Source: Fidelibacterota bacterium (lineage in GTDB: Bacteria; Fidelibacterota; UBA2242; JAFGTP01). Taken from it: a stretch of DNA of 64,000 nucleotides. A program made the position numbers and the translations under genes. The number at the start of each line of letters is the position of its first letter. Within the stretch, counting starts at the first letter, position 1. Below the pieces are notes generated by a model. It searched no databases, was not told where the DNA came from, and was given only the letters and a program-made list of their open reading frames with translations. The stretch covers positions 31,687-95,686 of the forward strand of contig JAFGTP010000030.1 of NCBI GenBank assembly GCA_016934035.1. Direction: 5' to 3'. Positions 1 through 9,097 of the stretch are shown one piece after another.

Positions 1-1
1 G

Positions 2-622
2 ACCCAAAAAGGGACCGGATACGGCTATTTTTCCAATTATGACGATGCTCTGTTTATCAGTTTTGCCAAGATGAATTATTATGATCTCTTCCTGGACTGG
101 ATGTTTAAAAACCTGCGGATTCAGATTCCCCTTGGAGCCAATGTCAAAATTCTGTCTAAAAATCTGGCCGGACAAAAGGGTTATGGAATCGGCGCTGACA
201 TCGGGGGAAGAATCAGGTTTACCTTTGGGGAGATTACCAGCAACAATCTAGGAGACCTTTCTTTTGGCCTTACTTTACAGGACTTTACCAATACTTTCGT
301 TTACTGGGAGACCAAACATACGGATTTGATTCAGCCCAACATTAAAACTTCAGTAGCCTTTGAACAACCCTTCAAATTTTTAAATTCCATGCTGGCTTTT
401 ACTTACGAACAAAACACCCGGTTTGATAAAAACCCGCGCTATGGTATTGAATATAATCTGGCAAAATTATTAGCTTTTCGGGCAGGATATAATTTTAACG
501 GTATCAATTATGGCTGTGGATTATATCTGAAAATTTTTAAAGTCCACACCAATGTTAACTATGCTTTTTTAAACCATGTTCTCGGCAATAGTCATAGAAT
601 AGGATTGGCCTTATGGTTTTAA
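2..622 (+). CDS. PorV/PorQ-like outer membrane beta-barrel protein (5' end outside window)
   Basis: The reading frame is open from base 2, so the gene starts before the window; about 206 C-terminal residues are visible. They alternate hydrophobic and polar residues as in transmembrane beta strands and end in an aromatic residue (LALWF), as outer membrane barrels do. The terminal stretch with NSHRIGLALWF resembles the close of PorV/PorQ-family proteins, whose members escort cargo of the type IX secretion system. Two type IX-like sorting domains occur elsewhere in the window, which fits. The next gene starts inside this one (10-base overlap), so they are probably co-translated. Family is fairly likely; a specific PorV role is not shown. 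Confidence 0.6.
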   Translation, partial: TQKGTGYGYFSNYDDALFISFAKMNYYDLFLDWMFKNLRIQIPLGANVKILSKNLAGQKGYGIGADIGGRIRFTFGEITSNNLGDLSFGLTLQDFTNTFVYWETKHTDLIQPNIKTSVAFEQPFKFLNSMLAFTYEQNTRFDKNPRYGIEYNLAKLLAFRAGYNFNGINYGCGLYLKIFKVHTNVNYAFLNHVLGNSHRIGLALWF

Positions 623-1392
623 AAACACACTATATCATCCTTGTAATAATCGCAATATTGGCCCTTAACCGTTGCGATTGGTTTGAAATCGAAGCCGGCA
701 AACCGGATACTCCCCAGTGGGTAACCAAATCCCAACCGGAAGATTCGATTGAAACCGGTATCGATGCCGAGCCGCTGGAACACCGCATTTTCATGGAATG
801 GCATCCGGTCCACAATGCCGATCTGGAAGGATATAAAATTTTTCGGGCCGAAATCAAAGATATTCTCGATCCTGACGAAAAGGAAGTTTACAGTTTGCTG
901 ACAAAAATAAACATCTATCATAATCCAGAATACGATTCCCTCTATTATGATGAAGATGTCACTCTTCACCATCTTTATCGCTATTTTATTAGGTCCTACG
1001 ACTACGATGGAAATATGAGTGAACCCTCTGATACTATTGAATATATTCTCATCAACAAAGCAGACCTGCTTTACCCGGTAGAAGGTAAAGTAGTCTCAAC
1101 CACGCCGGAATTTCGCTGGAGAAATACCTCTATCACTAACGAAATCGTCATACGGCTGGAAAAATATCCGGTCAACAACGTTGTCTGGATTACCCGGTTC
1201 AACAATCCGGATTATACGGAGGGGGTGGCCGAAAAAAAATATAACTTTGACGGTTCTGCCCAGGTTGAGGAACTGACACCGGGCCAAAAATACCGCTGGC
1301 GGGTAGATTGTATCTCTTCCACCAATATTGACGCCACAGACCTTGAAGGCTCGGAATCGGTCTGGCAATATTTCACTGTCAGCCAGCAATAA
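613..1392 (+). CDS. Putative lipoprotein with fibronectin type III-like domains
   Basis: 259 residues. The N-terminus is a hydrophobic signal segment (residues 4-18) followed by Cys21 in the context LNRC, a non-canonical lipobox with Arg at -1, so lipidation is uncertain. Residues about 37-145 read as an FN3 domain (FMEWHPV, then GYKIFRAE, then YRYFIRSYDYDGN). A second FN3-like segment follows from about 155 to 255 (PEFRWRN, then GQKYRWRVD). Such proteins usually sit on the cell surface or periplasmic face and mediate binding. The start overlaps the preceding barrel gene by 10 bases, suggesting a linked function. No catalytic motif is seen. Confidence 0.6.
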   Translation: MVLKTHYIILVIIAILALNRCDWFEIEAGKPDTPQWVTKSQPEDSIETGIDAEPLEHRIFMEWHPVHNADLEGYKIFRAEIKDILDPDEKEVYSLLTKINIYHNPEYDSLYYDEDVTLHHLYRYFIRSYDYDGNMSEPSDTIEYILINKADLLYPVEGKVVSTTPEFRWRNTSITNEIVIRLEKYPVNNVVWITRFNNPDYTEGVAEKKYNFDGSAQVEELTPGQKYRWRVDCISSTNIDATDLEGSESVWQYFTVSQQ

Positions 1393-1483
1393 ATTTCAAA
1401 TTATCAATCCCCTTATTTGAAATTTCAGTCTGTATTTCATAGCTTTATTTTGTCTTCCTAACCCATTAAAAAAGGAGGTTCAT

Positions 1484-1930
1484 ATGTTACCCTTAAAAAA
1501 AATATTGTGCCCTGTTGACTTTAGCGAACATTCATTAAAAGCGCTGGACAATGCCGTGGAACTGGCCGGAAAATTTAACGCAGAATTGCACCTGATCAAT
1601 GTCATTGCACCCTTCCCAATATTACCGGCTTCTCCTCATCCCATCGGTTTTGATATCCAGGTTTATGAAGATGAATTAAGTGAAAACTCGCTTGAATCTT
1701 TAGAAAAACTAGTAGCAGAAAAAATTCCGGACTCCATAAAAACCACAACAAAAATATTAAAAGGCGACGCTTCCACCCAGATTATCAATTATGCCCATGA
1801 AAACAAGATTGACCTGATCACTCTATCCACTCACGGGACCGGTGCGTTGAAACACTTTCTCTTTGGGTCTGTGGCAGAAAAAGTCCTGCGCCATTCCAAC
1901 TGCCCGGTACTGACAATTCGCGGCTATTAA
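1484..1930 (+). CDS. Universal stress protein (UspA family)
   Basis: 148 residues, the usual length of a single-domain Usp. It opens with KKILCPVDFSEHS (the ATP-binding Asp of the family) and ends with STHGTGALKHFLFGSVAEKV, close to the ATP-binding G-2X-G-9X-G(S/T) pattern, then HSNCPVLTIR. It probably binds ATP in the cytoplasm and helps in stress survival. The start is fixed by a strong ribosome binding site (AAAGGAGG, 1473-1480 region). It stands alone, and its stop overlaps the stop of the convergent YitT-family gene by 4 bases. Confidence 0.92.
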   Translation: MLPLKKILCPVDFSEHSLKALDNAVELAGKFNAELHLINVIAPFPILPASPHPIGFDIQVYEDELSENSLESLEKLVAEKIPDSIKTTTKILKGDASTQIINYAHENKIDLITLSTHGTGALKHFLFGSVAEKVLRHSNCPVLTIRGY

Positions 1931-2790
1931 GTCCGGGACCTGAAACCATTACCCAGCACCTCATGAATATTTGAGATGATGACAAAAGCTTTCGGGTCTA
2001 TATCTTTGACCAGTTCTCTGAGTTTGGAAACTTCCCGTCTTGTCACAACCGCAAACAGAACTTTGCGGTCCTGTCCGGTATAGATTCCTTTTCCATGCAA
2101 CAGCGTGCCGCCCCGGTCCATTTTTTTATTGATCACATCAATCATTTCTTCATATTTATCGCTGATAATATAAAAGGCCCTGGCATAATCAAAGCCATCC
2201 AGCATGATATCAATCACTCTGGTACTAAAAAACAAACCGATAAATCCATAAAGGGCCAGGTTGATATTGCGAAAAGCAGCTCCGGAAATGGAAATAATAA
2301 AAAAATCAATGATCATGATGCCGGTTCCCACAGACATATTGGAATACTTATTAATGACCTGCCCGACGATATCACTGCCTCCGGTAGTTCCTTTGTTTCT
2401 GAAAACAATTCCCAGCCCCATGCCAATAACCACTCCGCCAAAAATTGCGGCCAGCAAGGGATCATCGGTAGCCGGTTTCAGTTTCAGGTATTTATCCATG
2501 AAATCCGTTGCCAGGGAAACAATGGTAAAAGAATAAAAAGTCCGAGGCCCAAACTTTGGCCCCAGCAATTTCAATCCAATTAAAAACAATGGTATATTCA
2601 ATACCAGCATGGTAATACCCATGGGAATATTAAAAATATTATAAATGATGACTGCCAGACCACTGACACCACCGGGAGCTATTTTTGCCGGTCCCAAAAA
2701 CAGCACCAGACTACTGGACATGATCACAGATCCAATGGTAATCAACACATATTCCAGTAAAATTTCACGCCAGTCATGTTTTCTTGTCAT
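1927..2790 (-). CDS. YitT family membrane protein (DUF161 + DUF2179)
   Basis: 287 residues. Residues about 10-205 hold five to six hydrophobic helices, beginning with the family-typical segment around GPAKIAPGGVSGLAVII and containing RNKGTTGGSDIVGQ. The C-terminal soluble part (about 215-280; GTLLHGKGIYTGQDRKVLF, then VVTRREVSKL) is the DUF2179 regulatory domain found in this family. The function of YitT proteins is not established; transport has been proposed. The start has GGAG six bases upstream. It is a single-gene unit convergent with UspA. Confidence 0.9.
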   Translation of the reverse strand: MTRKHDWREILLEYVLITIGSVIMSSSLVLFLGPAKIAPGGVSGLAVIIYNIFNIPMGITMLVLNIPLFLIGLKLLGPKFGPRTFYSFTIVSLATDFMDKYLKLKPATDDPLLAAIFGGVVIGMGLGIVFRNKGTTGGSDIVGQVINKYSNMSVGTGIMIIDFFIISISGAAFRNINLALYGFIGLFFSTRVIDIMLDGFDYARAFYIISDKYEEMIDVINKKMDRGGTLLHGKGIYTGQDRKVLFAVVTRREVSKLRELVKDIDPKAFVIISNIHEVLGNGFRSRT

Positions 2791-2893
2791 ATTTTCTCCA
2801 GTTTATTTTTTATAAATTCCATCAAATTTACAAAATAAACTTAATACTATAAACATCCATGACGGCAAAACTCCTTTTAACTTCAATTTTCTG

Positions 2894-2921
2894 TTGACCA
2901 CAAATCCCAAACCCTTAAAAT
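2894..2921 (+). promoter_or_regulatory. Possible sigma-70-like promoter of the esterase operon
   Basis: TTGACC (2894-2899) and TAAAAT (2916-2921) are separated by 16 bases, about 105 bases before the esterase start. The surrounding 235-base gap is AT-rich and holds nothing else I recognise. FCB promoters often depart from this consensus, so this is only a candidate. Confidence 0.25.
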
Positions 2922-3025
2922 CACAAATTATTCTGGTTAAAACCTTGTTTTAGCGAAATAAAAATCCAATATTTCACTGAGGGCCTGGTAATCGACTGGT
3001 TGATAAATTTTTCAGGAAGACTGTC

Positions 3026-4666
3026 ATGAAAAAACTATCTGTTTTTTTAATTCTATATAGCTGGCTTTTTAGCCAGGACCTTTTGCCTTTAATCTGGAAG
3101 GCTGAAAACAAAGACCTGAGTTTTTTACTTTCCTGGGAAAGACAGGGATATTTCTGGCAAACGGAAAGACAGGTCCTTTCCAATGAATTTCTTTTGCCAG
3201 ACCTAAACCGCGACTATGAACTGATCATCAACCTGCGCTGTACGGTCCATGATATCCGGATTAATGACAATCGTATACTGGCCAACATTATCAATAAATT
3301 TAATTGGGACGACCCGGCAGACCTGGCAGCAGAAAGAAGCTTTGTGCTGCCAAAATCAATTCTGAAACAAAAGAATAGCATAAAATTATATCTATCCGAT
3401 TTTCAATATACCGGCGGAAAAAGTTATAATTACTGCCAGATCAGACCGCGGGGTTCTGAAATAAAATCTTATCTTCACATTCATTTTCCCAATAAAAACC
3501 ACGTTTTTCTAAATCATGAACAACCCAAATTGACAATAAGATATCATTCTGATGTGGCCGGAAAAATTCAATTGATCATCAACAGTGATTTTCATGAACA
3601 GGTGGCTGTCCTGGACACGATAGCCCGGAAAGGCGAATATGAAATCGACTTGGATCTGACCGGCTATCATCTGCAACCCGGAATTTATGAATGTATTTCC
3701 TATTTGCACGACAGCGGCCATTACGGTGAGGTCCAATGGTTCACTATTTCTCCTGAAGAAATCCGCTGTACAAACCACAAACCGGATCATTTTGATGAAT
3801 TTTGGAAATCGGCTTTGGCGGAATTATCCATAACTAAACCCCATTTCAAAATCCATAAAACTGACAGCCTGCAATCGGCCCTCCGCGACGGCTATGTTGT
3901 TGAAATGAACTCCCTGGGCAATGTAACTATTCGAGGATACTATTTTGTACCCAAGACACCGGGTCCCCATGCAGTTATTTTACATCTGCCCGGAATGGGC
4001 TATGGGTTTCAGCATCATGGTGCATTTCTAGACAATTCTGAGAATGTGGCTGAATTGGCGCTTTGTGTGCGAAACCATGGAATTGCAGACGAAGTCGTGC
4101 CTGTCTGGGGCATCCCCGGTCAATGGGGCACAGCCCTTTGCGATCCTGAAAATTACTCATACCGCGGACTGTACATGGATTGTGTAAGGGCCCTGGAATT
4201 TTTGGAGAGCCGGCCGGAAATTGATCCTGCACGTATTGGCTGTGACGGAGGCAGCCAGGGCGGTGGCCTGACCCTGATGCTGGCAGGTCTGTGCCCCGAC
4301 AGAATCAATGCCGCAGCCTATTTCGATCCTTTTCCCTGTGATGTTAAAGACGCTATGAAAATCCGCTCTATCATGGTCCGGGAGATACAAAATTTTATCG
4401 ATTTTTATTCTGATTGTGACTGGGTAAAAGCACTGGTCACGCTGGATTTGCATGATACCAAACATTTCGCAGAATCCATACAATGCCCGGTGTATTTTTC
4501 AGCCGGGCTCTTTGACGATGACTGCCCCCCGCATATCGGCTTCGCAGCCTACAATCTCATTGCTTCCGAAAAAAAATACACCGTAGAACCGCAGGACAGC
4601 CACATTGGTGAATCAGGTTATAGCAGGGTCTTTATGAAATTTTTCAAAGAGAAACTGAATTTTTAG
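3026..4666 (+). CDS. Secreted acetyl xylan esterase-like alpha/beta hydrolase
   Basis: 546 residues. A signal peptide (MKKLSVFLILYSWLFSQ) is followed by about 230 residues of beta-rich N-terminal region, then an AXE1/cephalosporin-deacetylase-type catalytic domain from about residue 250. The nucleophile elbow is DGGSQGGGL (Ser in GGSQG). The late Asp lies near SAGLFDDDCPPH, and the His probably in QDSHIGE. AXE1 enzymes remove acetyl groups from xylan-type or other acetylated sugars. It is the first gene of a tight + strand operon that includes a GH31 glucosidase, so carbohydrate processing is plausible. The long N-terminal region may bind substrate. Confidence 0.82.
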   Translation: MKKLSVFLILYSWLFSQDLLPLIWKAENKDLSFLLSWERQGYFWQTERQVLSNEFLLPDLNRDYELIINLRCTVHDIRINDNRILANIINKFNWDDPADLAAERSFVLPKSILKQKNSIKLYLSDFQYTGGKSYNYCQIRPRGSEIKSYLHIHFPNKNHVFLNHEQPKLTIRYHSDVAGKIQLIINSDFHEQVAVLDTIARKGEYEIDLDLTGYHLQPGIYECISYLHDSGHYGEVQWFTISPEEIRCTNHKPDHFDEFWKSALAELSITKPHFKIHKTDSLQSALRDGYVVEMNSLGNVTIRGYYFVPKTPGPHAVILHLPGMGYGFQHHGAFLDNSENVAELALCVRNHGIADEVVPVWGIPGQWGTALCDPENYSYRGLYMDCVRALEFLESRPEIDPARIGCDGGSQGGGLTLMLAGLCPDRINAAAYFDPFPCDVKDAMKIRSIMVREIQNFIDFYSDCDWVKALVTLDLHDTKHFAESIQCPVYFSAGLFDDDCPPHIGFAAYNLIASEKKYTVEPQDSHIGESGYSRVFMKFFKEKLNF

Positions 4667-4676
4667 GAGAAAATCC

Positions 4677-5447
4677 ATGATTTCACTGGAACAGAGCATC
4701 ACTCTGGCTATGGATAGAACCGATATCCGCCTTGTTCCCTTTCTGCCTTATATTCTGCAGGACCTTTGGGAAATCGGGTCTTCGCCGAAAACCATCATTG
4801 CCGCTATTGAAAAACACACGACCGATTATTCAAACCTTCAATTGCTTGATTTGGGCTGCGGCAAAGGTGCCGTATCCATTCAAACCGCCCAAAAATTAGG
4901 GTGCCATTGTCTTGGCATCGATGGACTTCAGGAATTCATTCAAGAGGCCAGAATCAAAGCCGCCGAATGGAAAGTCCAACATCTCTGCCGGTTTGAGCCG
5001 GGAGATATTCGACTGGTCATCCATGAACTCAGACAGTTTGACGTGATCCTGCTGGGCTCCATCAGTCCGGTTCTGGGTGGGCCCTTTGACACCATGAATC
5101 TTTTAAAAAACCATTTAAACAATAACGGTATCATTATTCTCGATGATGGCTATATTCCCGATCAAAGTGACCTGATTCATCCCCAGGCAGTCAAAAAAAA
5201 TCGACTGCTGCAAGAACTTCAGCAGGCCGGCATGAAACTGATTGACGAAACCCTCAGCGAAAAGGAAAAAATAGAACAATCAAATGATACTATTTTTCAA
5301 AAATTGGTTCGGCGATGTCATGAATTGATGGCAAAATACCCGGACCAGCAGGATTTATTTAAACAATATATCAAAAATCAGGTTCAGGAAAATGAAGTCC
5401 TGAAAAATTCCCTGACCGGTTCCACAATGGTCATAAAAAAAATTTAA
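4677..5447 (+). CDS. Class I SAM-dependent methyltransferase
   Basis: 256 residues. Motif I is clear: LLDLGCGKGAVSIQTA, followed by the acidic residue of motif II in LGIDGLQEF. An aspartate-rich strand (FDVILLGSI) fits motif IV. This is the Rossmann-fold methyltransferase family 25/11 type; the substrate cannot be told. It starts 10 bases after the esterase stop and ends 12 bases before the GH31 gene, so it is co-transcribed. Why a methyltransferase sits between two carbohydrate enzymes is not obvious. Confidence 0.85.
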   Translation: MISLEQSITLAMDRTDIRLVPFLPYILQDLWEIGSSPKTIIAAIEKHTTDYSNLQLLDLGCGKGAVSIQTAQKLGCHCLGIDGLQEFIQEARIKAAEWKVQHLCRFEPGDIRLVIHELRQFDVILLGSISPVLGGPFDTMNLLKNHLNNNGIIILDDGYIPDQSDLIHPQAVKKNRLLQELQQAGMKLIDETLSEKEKIEQSNDTIFQKLVRRCHELMAKYPDQQDLFKQYIKNQVQENEVLKNSLTGSTMVIKKI

Positions 5448-5459
5448 CCTGAGAAATTT

Positions 5460-7601
5460 ATGACGGAATTCATCACACGATTAAAACAATGCCGCCTGCT
5501 TCGTCTTTATCAAAAATTCCCTTTAAAACCGGCTGCCAGCGCTTTTTTAATTCAAAAGGATATCGCCCTGTTTGTACCGGAAAATTTTGATAAAAAGTCT
5601 CACTTACCCTCTTTTGCGTTGGTAAAAGAACCGGAGTATTTTGATATACTTCCGGAAAACTGGCCGACAAAAGTAAAATTTACCGAATCCAAAAATCGCA
5701 GTATTGTTCAGATCAAAACCGGCAAAAAAACTGATCTTTACGGAACCGGTGAGGTTACGGGCCCCTTACACCGAAATGGTACCAGCCGCATTTTTTGGAA
5801 CACGGATAATTTCACCTATCTGCGAAATGGCGGAAAAAAACTCTATCAATCCCACCCCTGGGTTTTGGGTGTGCGCAAAAACGGCAGCGCTTTTGGCGTG
5901 CTGGCTGACTGTACCTGGAAAATGGAGGTGATTTTGGACAGGGCCATTACCTTTGTGTCAAAATCTGCGCCTTTTCGCATCATTATCATCGAAAAGGAAA
6001 CACCCCAGGAAGTACTCAAAGCCCTGGCAGACCTGACGGGAAAGATGGAATTGCCGCCACTCTGGAGTCTTGGTTTTCAGCAATGCCGCTGGTCCTACTT
6101 TCCCGATACAAAAGTAAAAGCCATAGCCAACACCTTCCGCGCAAAAAAAATACCCTGTGATGTCCTCTGGATGGATATCGATTATATGGAAGGCTTTCGG
6201 GTCTTCACCTTTTCAAAAAATTACTTTCCTGACCCGGAAAGCCTCAATCACTATCTCCATGAAAAAGGTTTTAAGTCTGTCTGGATGATCGATCCCGGCG
6301 TTAAATATGATCCCGGCTATTTTATCTATGATTCCGGTACGGAATGGGATGTCTGGGTCAGAGACAAAGCGGGTGAAAATTATCTGGGACAGGTATGGCC
6401 GGGTAACTGCGTCTTTCCTGATTTTACAACCGTCCAGGCTAACCGATGGTGGAAAGACCTCTGCAAAGACTTCATGTCCCAAGGTATTGATGGCGTCTGG
6501 AACGATATGAATGAACCTTCGGTTTTTAATGGAAAAGACTGGACCATGCCGGAGGATAATATTCACCGGGGCAGTGATACATTGCCCAAAGACACTCATT
6601 TGCGCTATCACAATGTCTATGGAATGATGATGGTCAAAGCCTCCCGTGAAGGTATACTTGAAGCCAACCCGGACAAGCGTCCCTTTGTCCTTTCTCGGGC
6701 AAATTTTCTGGGCGGACAGCGCTATGCCGCCACCTGGACCGGAGACAATGCATCCCGATGGAAACACCTCAAAATGTCCATTCCCATGAGCCTAAACCTT
6801 TCGCTTTCCGGACAACCCTTCAACGGACCGGATATCGGTGGCTTTGCTTTCAATGCCAGTGCTGACCTCTTTGGCCATTGGATTGCCACTGGCGCTTTTT
6901 ATCCTTTCTCTCGGGCCCATTCCATGACCCGCACTAAAGATCATGAACCCTGGTCCTTCGGCGATGAAATAGAAAAGGCGGTACAGACAGCCCTGGAACG
7001 CCGATATCGGCTGCTGCCTTATCTTTATACACTTTTTCATACAGCATCAATCAGCGGGCAGCCGATCCTGCAGCCGGTATTTTTCGCTGATATTCAGGAT
7101 AAAAAACTGCGCCGGGAACAGGAGGCTTTTTTATTGGGCCCGGACCTGCTGGTCGTTCCCAGGTGGGCGAATAATCCTTCACTTCCCCGGGGAAAGTGGC
7201 ACACAATTTCACTGCTGGAAGAAGGTCGTGAAAAGGACCGCTTCCAGCCGGAACTAAAAATCCGCCCTGGTGCCATTGTCCCCGCTTCCAGGGTAATTCA
7301 AACCACTGCAGATTATTCCCTGCAGGAATTGGAACTGCTGGTTTCGCTGGATGAGTCCGGGAGCGCCCGGGGAAACCTCTACCACGATGCCGGCGATGGT
7401 TTTGATTATCTGAAAAACCAATATGCTCAGGTCTTTTTTTCAGCGGAAAAATCCAAGGGAGAAGTCCTGATCAGAATTATAAAAACCGAGGGGAGTTTCC
7501 CGTTGAAACCCAAGAAAATTACCATTTCCCTATACACCGATACCGGAATACTGAAAGGGGAAAGTTCTGAATCCAAAACAATAAGGATCCTAATAAAATG
7601 A
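5460..7601 (+). CDS. Glycoside hydrolase family 31 (alpha-glucosidase-like)
   Basis: 713 residues. The N-terminal beta-sandwich (to about 195) precedes a (beta/alpha)8 barrel. The substrate Asp is in WMDIDYM (residues 238-244), the catalytic nucleophile is Asp349 in WNDMNEPSVF, and the acid/base is Asp429 in TWTGDN; FNGPDIGGF follows. All key GH31 residues are intact. GH31 enzymes cleave alpha-glucosides or alpha-xylosides with retention of configuration. There is no signal peptide, so it acts in the cytoplasm on imported oligosaccharides. It shares an operon with the secreted esterase upstream and overlaps the GNAT gene by 4 bases downstream. Confidence 0.93.
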   Translation: MTEFITRLKQCRLLRLYQKFPLKPAASAFLIQKDIALFVPENFDKKSHLPSFALVKEPEYFDILPENWPTKVKFTESKNRSIVQIKTGKKTDLYGTGEVTGPLHRNGTSRIFWNTDNFTYLRNGGKKLYQSHPWVLGVRKNGSAFGVLADCTWKMEVILDRAITFVSKSAPFRIIIIEKETPQEVLKALADLTGKMELPPLWSLGFQQCRWSYFPDTKVKAIANTFRAKKIPCDVLWMDIDYMEGFRVFTFSKNYFPDPESLNHYLHEKGFKSVWMIDPGVKYDPGYFIYDSGTEWDVWVRDKAGENYLGQVWPGNCVFPDFTTVQANRWWKDLCKDFMSQGIDGVWNDMNEPSVFNGKDWTMPEDNIHRGSDTLPKDTHLRYHNVYGMMMVKASREGILEANPDKRPFVLSRANFLGGQRYAATWTGDNASRWKHLKMSIPMSLNLSLSGQPFNGPDIGGFAFNASADLFGHWIATGAFYPFSRAHSMTRTKDHEPWSFGDEIEKAVQTALERRYRLLPYLYTLFHTASISGQPILQPVFFADIQDKKLRREQEAFLLGPDLLVVPRWANNPSLPRGKWHTISLLEEGREKDRFQPELKIRPGAIVPASRVIQTTADYSLQELELLVSLDESGSARGNLYHDAGDGFDYLKNQYAQVFFSAEKSKGEVLIRIIKTEGSFPLKPKKITISLYTDTGILKGESSESKTIRILIK

Positions 7602-8149
7602 TCATCAAAGTGAGTGACACAATTCAGTTAAAATCTTTGGAAACACAACACGTTCCATCCCTGTTTTACATCATTGACACACAGCGGGAATATCTGGGAA
7701 GATGGTTGCCTTTTGTTCATTTCACCCATAAAATTGAGCATACCGAACTGTTTGTCAAATCTGTCGTCTATGCACCGGAAAGTCGTTTTGAGCACATCTT
7801 TACTATCTTTTATCAAGATGAGATTGTCGGATTGATTGGTTTTAAAGACAGCGATAGAGCCAATCAGAAAACCGAACTGGGGTACTGGCTTTCTGAAAAA
7901 TTTCAAAAAAAAGGCATTGTGACCCAATCAGTCCGGGCCCTTTGCAGCTTTGCTTTTGAAGAGTTGAAAATAAATCGTCTTCAAATCAAAGTGGCTAACG
8001 GAAATATTCCCAGCAAAAAAATTCCCCGACGATTGAATTTTCACTTTGAAGGAATTGAAAGAGAAGGAGAGAAGCAATACGACGGCAGCTTTGCGGACCT
8101 GGAAATCTACAGTCTGTTAAAAATTGAATTTCTTAAACAAAAGGATTAA
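7598..8149 (+). CDS. GNAT family N-acetyltransferase (RimJ/RimL type)
   Basis: 183 residues. Typical features of RimJ/RimL-like acetyltransferases are present: IQLKSLETQHV at the start, IVGLIGFKD, ELGYWLSEKFQKKGIVTQSV (the acetyl-CoA binding region) and INRLQIKVANGNIPSKKI. In this last motif the usual Asn-Xxx-x-S pattern is retained. Members acetylate N-termini of ribosomal proteins or small amines; the substrate is unknown here. The ATG overlaps the GH31 stop (ATGA). Confidence 0.88.
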   Translation: MIIKVSDTIQLKSLETQHVPSLFYIIDTQREYLGRWLPFVHFTHKIEHTELFVKSVVYAPESRFEHIFTIFYQDEIVGLIGFKDSDRANQKTELGYWLSEKFQKKGIVTQSVRALCSFAFEELKINRLQIKVANGNIPSKKIPRRLNFHFEGIEREGEKQYDGSFADLEIYSLLKIEFLKQKD

Positions 8150-8151
8150 TT

Positions 8152-8361
8152 ATGGAACATCAAAACTGGCATTGCCCCAAATGCGGCAACACCGAATTTG
8201 AAACCGACCAGTTTGCAGCCACAGGTGGAGGGTTTTCAAAAATATTCGATGTGCAGAACAAAAAGTTTACAACCGTAACCTGTACACGCTGCAAATATAC
8301 GGAACTTTACAAAACAGAAACCAGTAGGCTGGGTAATATCTTCGACTTTCTGACCAATTGA
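8152..8361 (+). CDS. Small zinc-ribbon protein (predicted nucleic-acid-binding)
   Basis: 69 residues with two CxxC knuckles, Cys8/Cys11 (HCPKCGN) and Cys44/Cys47 (TCTRCKYTE), spaced as in the DUF2082/zinc_ribbon_13 family. The segment ATGGGFSKIFDVQNKKF between the knuckles is characteristic. The family is predicted to bind nucleic acid, without a known role. It is the last gene of the + operon, starting 2 bases after the GNAT stop. Confidence 0.85.
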   Translation: MEHQNWHCPKCGNTEFETDQFAATGGGFSKIFDVQNKKFTTVTCTRCKYTELYKTETSRLGNIFDFLTN

Positions 8362-8376
8362 TCAGAGCAATTGGTC
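8352..8376. terminator. Hairpin spanning the stop codons of two convergent genes
   Basis: GACCAATTG (8352-8360) and CAATTGGTC (8368-8376) form a perfect 9-base stem with a 7-base loop. The stop codons of the zinc-ribbon gene (ending 8361) and of the convergent MmcQ/YjbR gene (ending 8362) both lie inside it. A T run follows at about 8386-8391 on the + strand. It could end transcription in both directions. Confidence 0.45.
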
Positions 8377-8724
8377 CCGGTCTGATTTTTTCAAACTTTT
8401 TACAATCAACCGGTAAGAATCTTCGATCAGATCATCTATTAGCTCCACGGGCAAGGTGCCGTCAAGGATGATGGTATTCCAGTGTTTTTTATTCATGTAG
8501 TAGCCGGGAATGATTGCAGTATATAAAGAACGCAGGGCTTCGGCATCATTGGGATCACATTTTAGATTGATGCGCAGAGGGTCCTCGTCCATGGCCACCA
8601 GCGCAAACATTTTATTGATTACCCGAAAACACGCTGTCACATCGTCAAAGGGAAAATCCAGGGTTGCTTTTTTGTATTTCAAAAGTTTGGTTTTCAATTC
8701 TTCATAGCCTATTGGACCAGCCAT
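8362..8724 (-). CDS. MmcQ/YjbR family protein
   Basis: 120 residues, the normal length. The sequence FPFDDVTACFRVINKMFAL, the DPLRINLKCDP strand and YYMNKKHWNTIILDG match the YjbR/MmcQ (double wing, CyaY-like) family, sometimes described as DNA-binding. Its start overlaps the end of the upstream SpoIIAA-like gene by 16 bases. The exact role is unknown. Confidence 0.88.
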   Translation of the reverse strand: MAGPIGYEELKTKLLKYKKATLDFPFDDVTACFRVINKMFALVAMDEDPLRINLKCDPNDAEALRSLYTAIIPGYYMNKKHWNTIILDGTLPVELIDDLIEDSYRLIVKSLKKSDRDQLL

Positions 8725-9074
8725 TCCTTTGCTTCCTCCATTTTTCGAAAAATTTTCAATTTTAACCCGCGATTGATTACAACATCCTCAAAAAACAGTG
8801 TGTCTTCCAATTTGTTTTCATTGGGAACCAGGGCTATTTTTGCAAAACTGGGCGCCTGGACTGCGATGAATTCCCCCAATTCGTAAAGGTCCACCGTGCC
8901 GAGTTTGTAGATCAGTTGCCTTTCATCAATGAGTGCCTTGGTCAATCCGGTTTTTACACCGGCTTTAATCAGATCAGCTGCATATTGTTTTACATCACTG
9001 AGGCTTCCATCAAACCCCAAGGTTGTTACAAAAAAAATTTCATCCTCAATTTTTGTTGTAAACTGTATTGCCAT
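8709..9074 (-). CDS. SpoIIAA-like/STAS-type small protein
   Basis: 121 residues. The alternating strands and helices and the pattern KALIDERQLIYKLGTVDLYELGE, then KIALVPNE, resemble the SpoIIAA-like (PF11964) family of small STAS-fold proteins. The start is supported by GGAGGAATAAA before the ATG. It lies between the D-aminoacylase (23 bases upstream) and the YjbR gene. No ligand or partner can be named. Confidence 0.6.
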   Translation of the reverse strand: MAIQFTTKIEDEIFFVTTLGFDGSLSDVKQYAADLIKAGVKTGLTKALIDERQLIYKLGTVDLYELGEFIAVQAPSFAKIALVPNENKLEDTLFFEDVVINRGLKLKIFRKMEEAKEWLVQ

Positions 9075-9097
9075 TTTATTCCTCCATGAATAAATAT

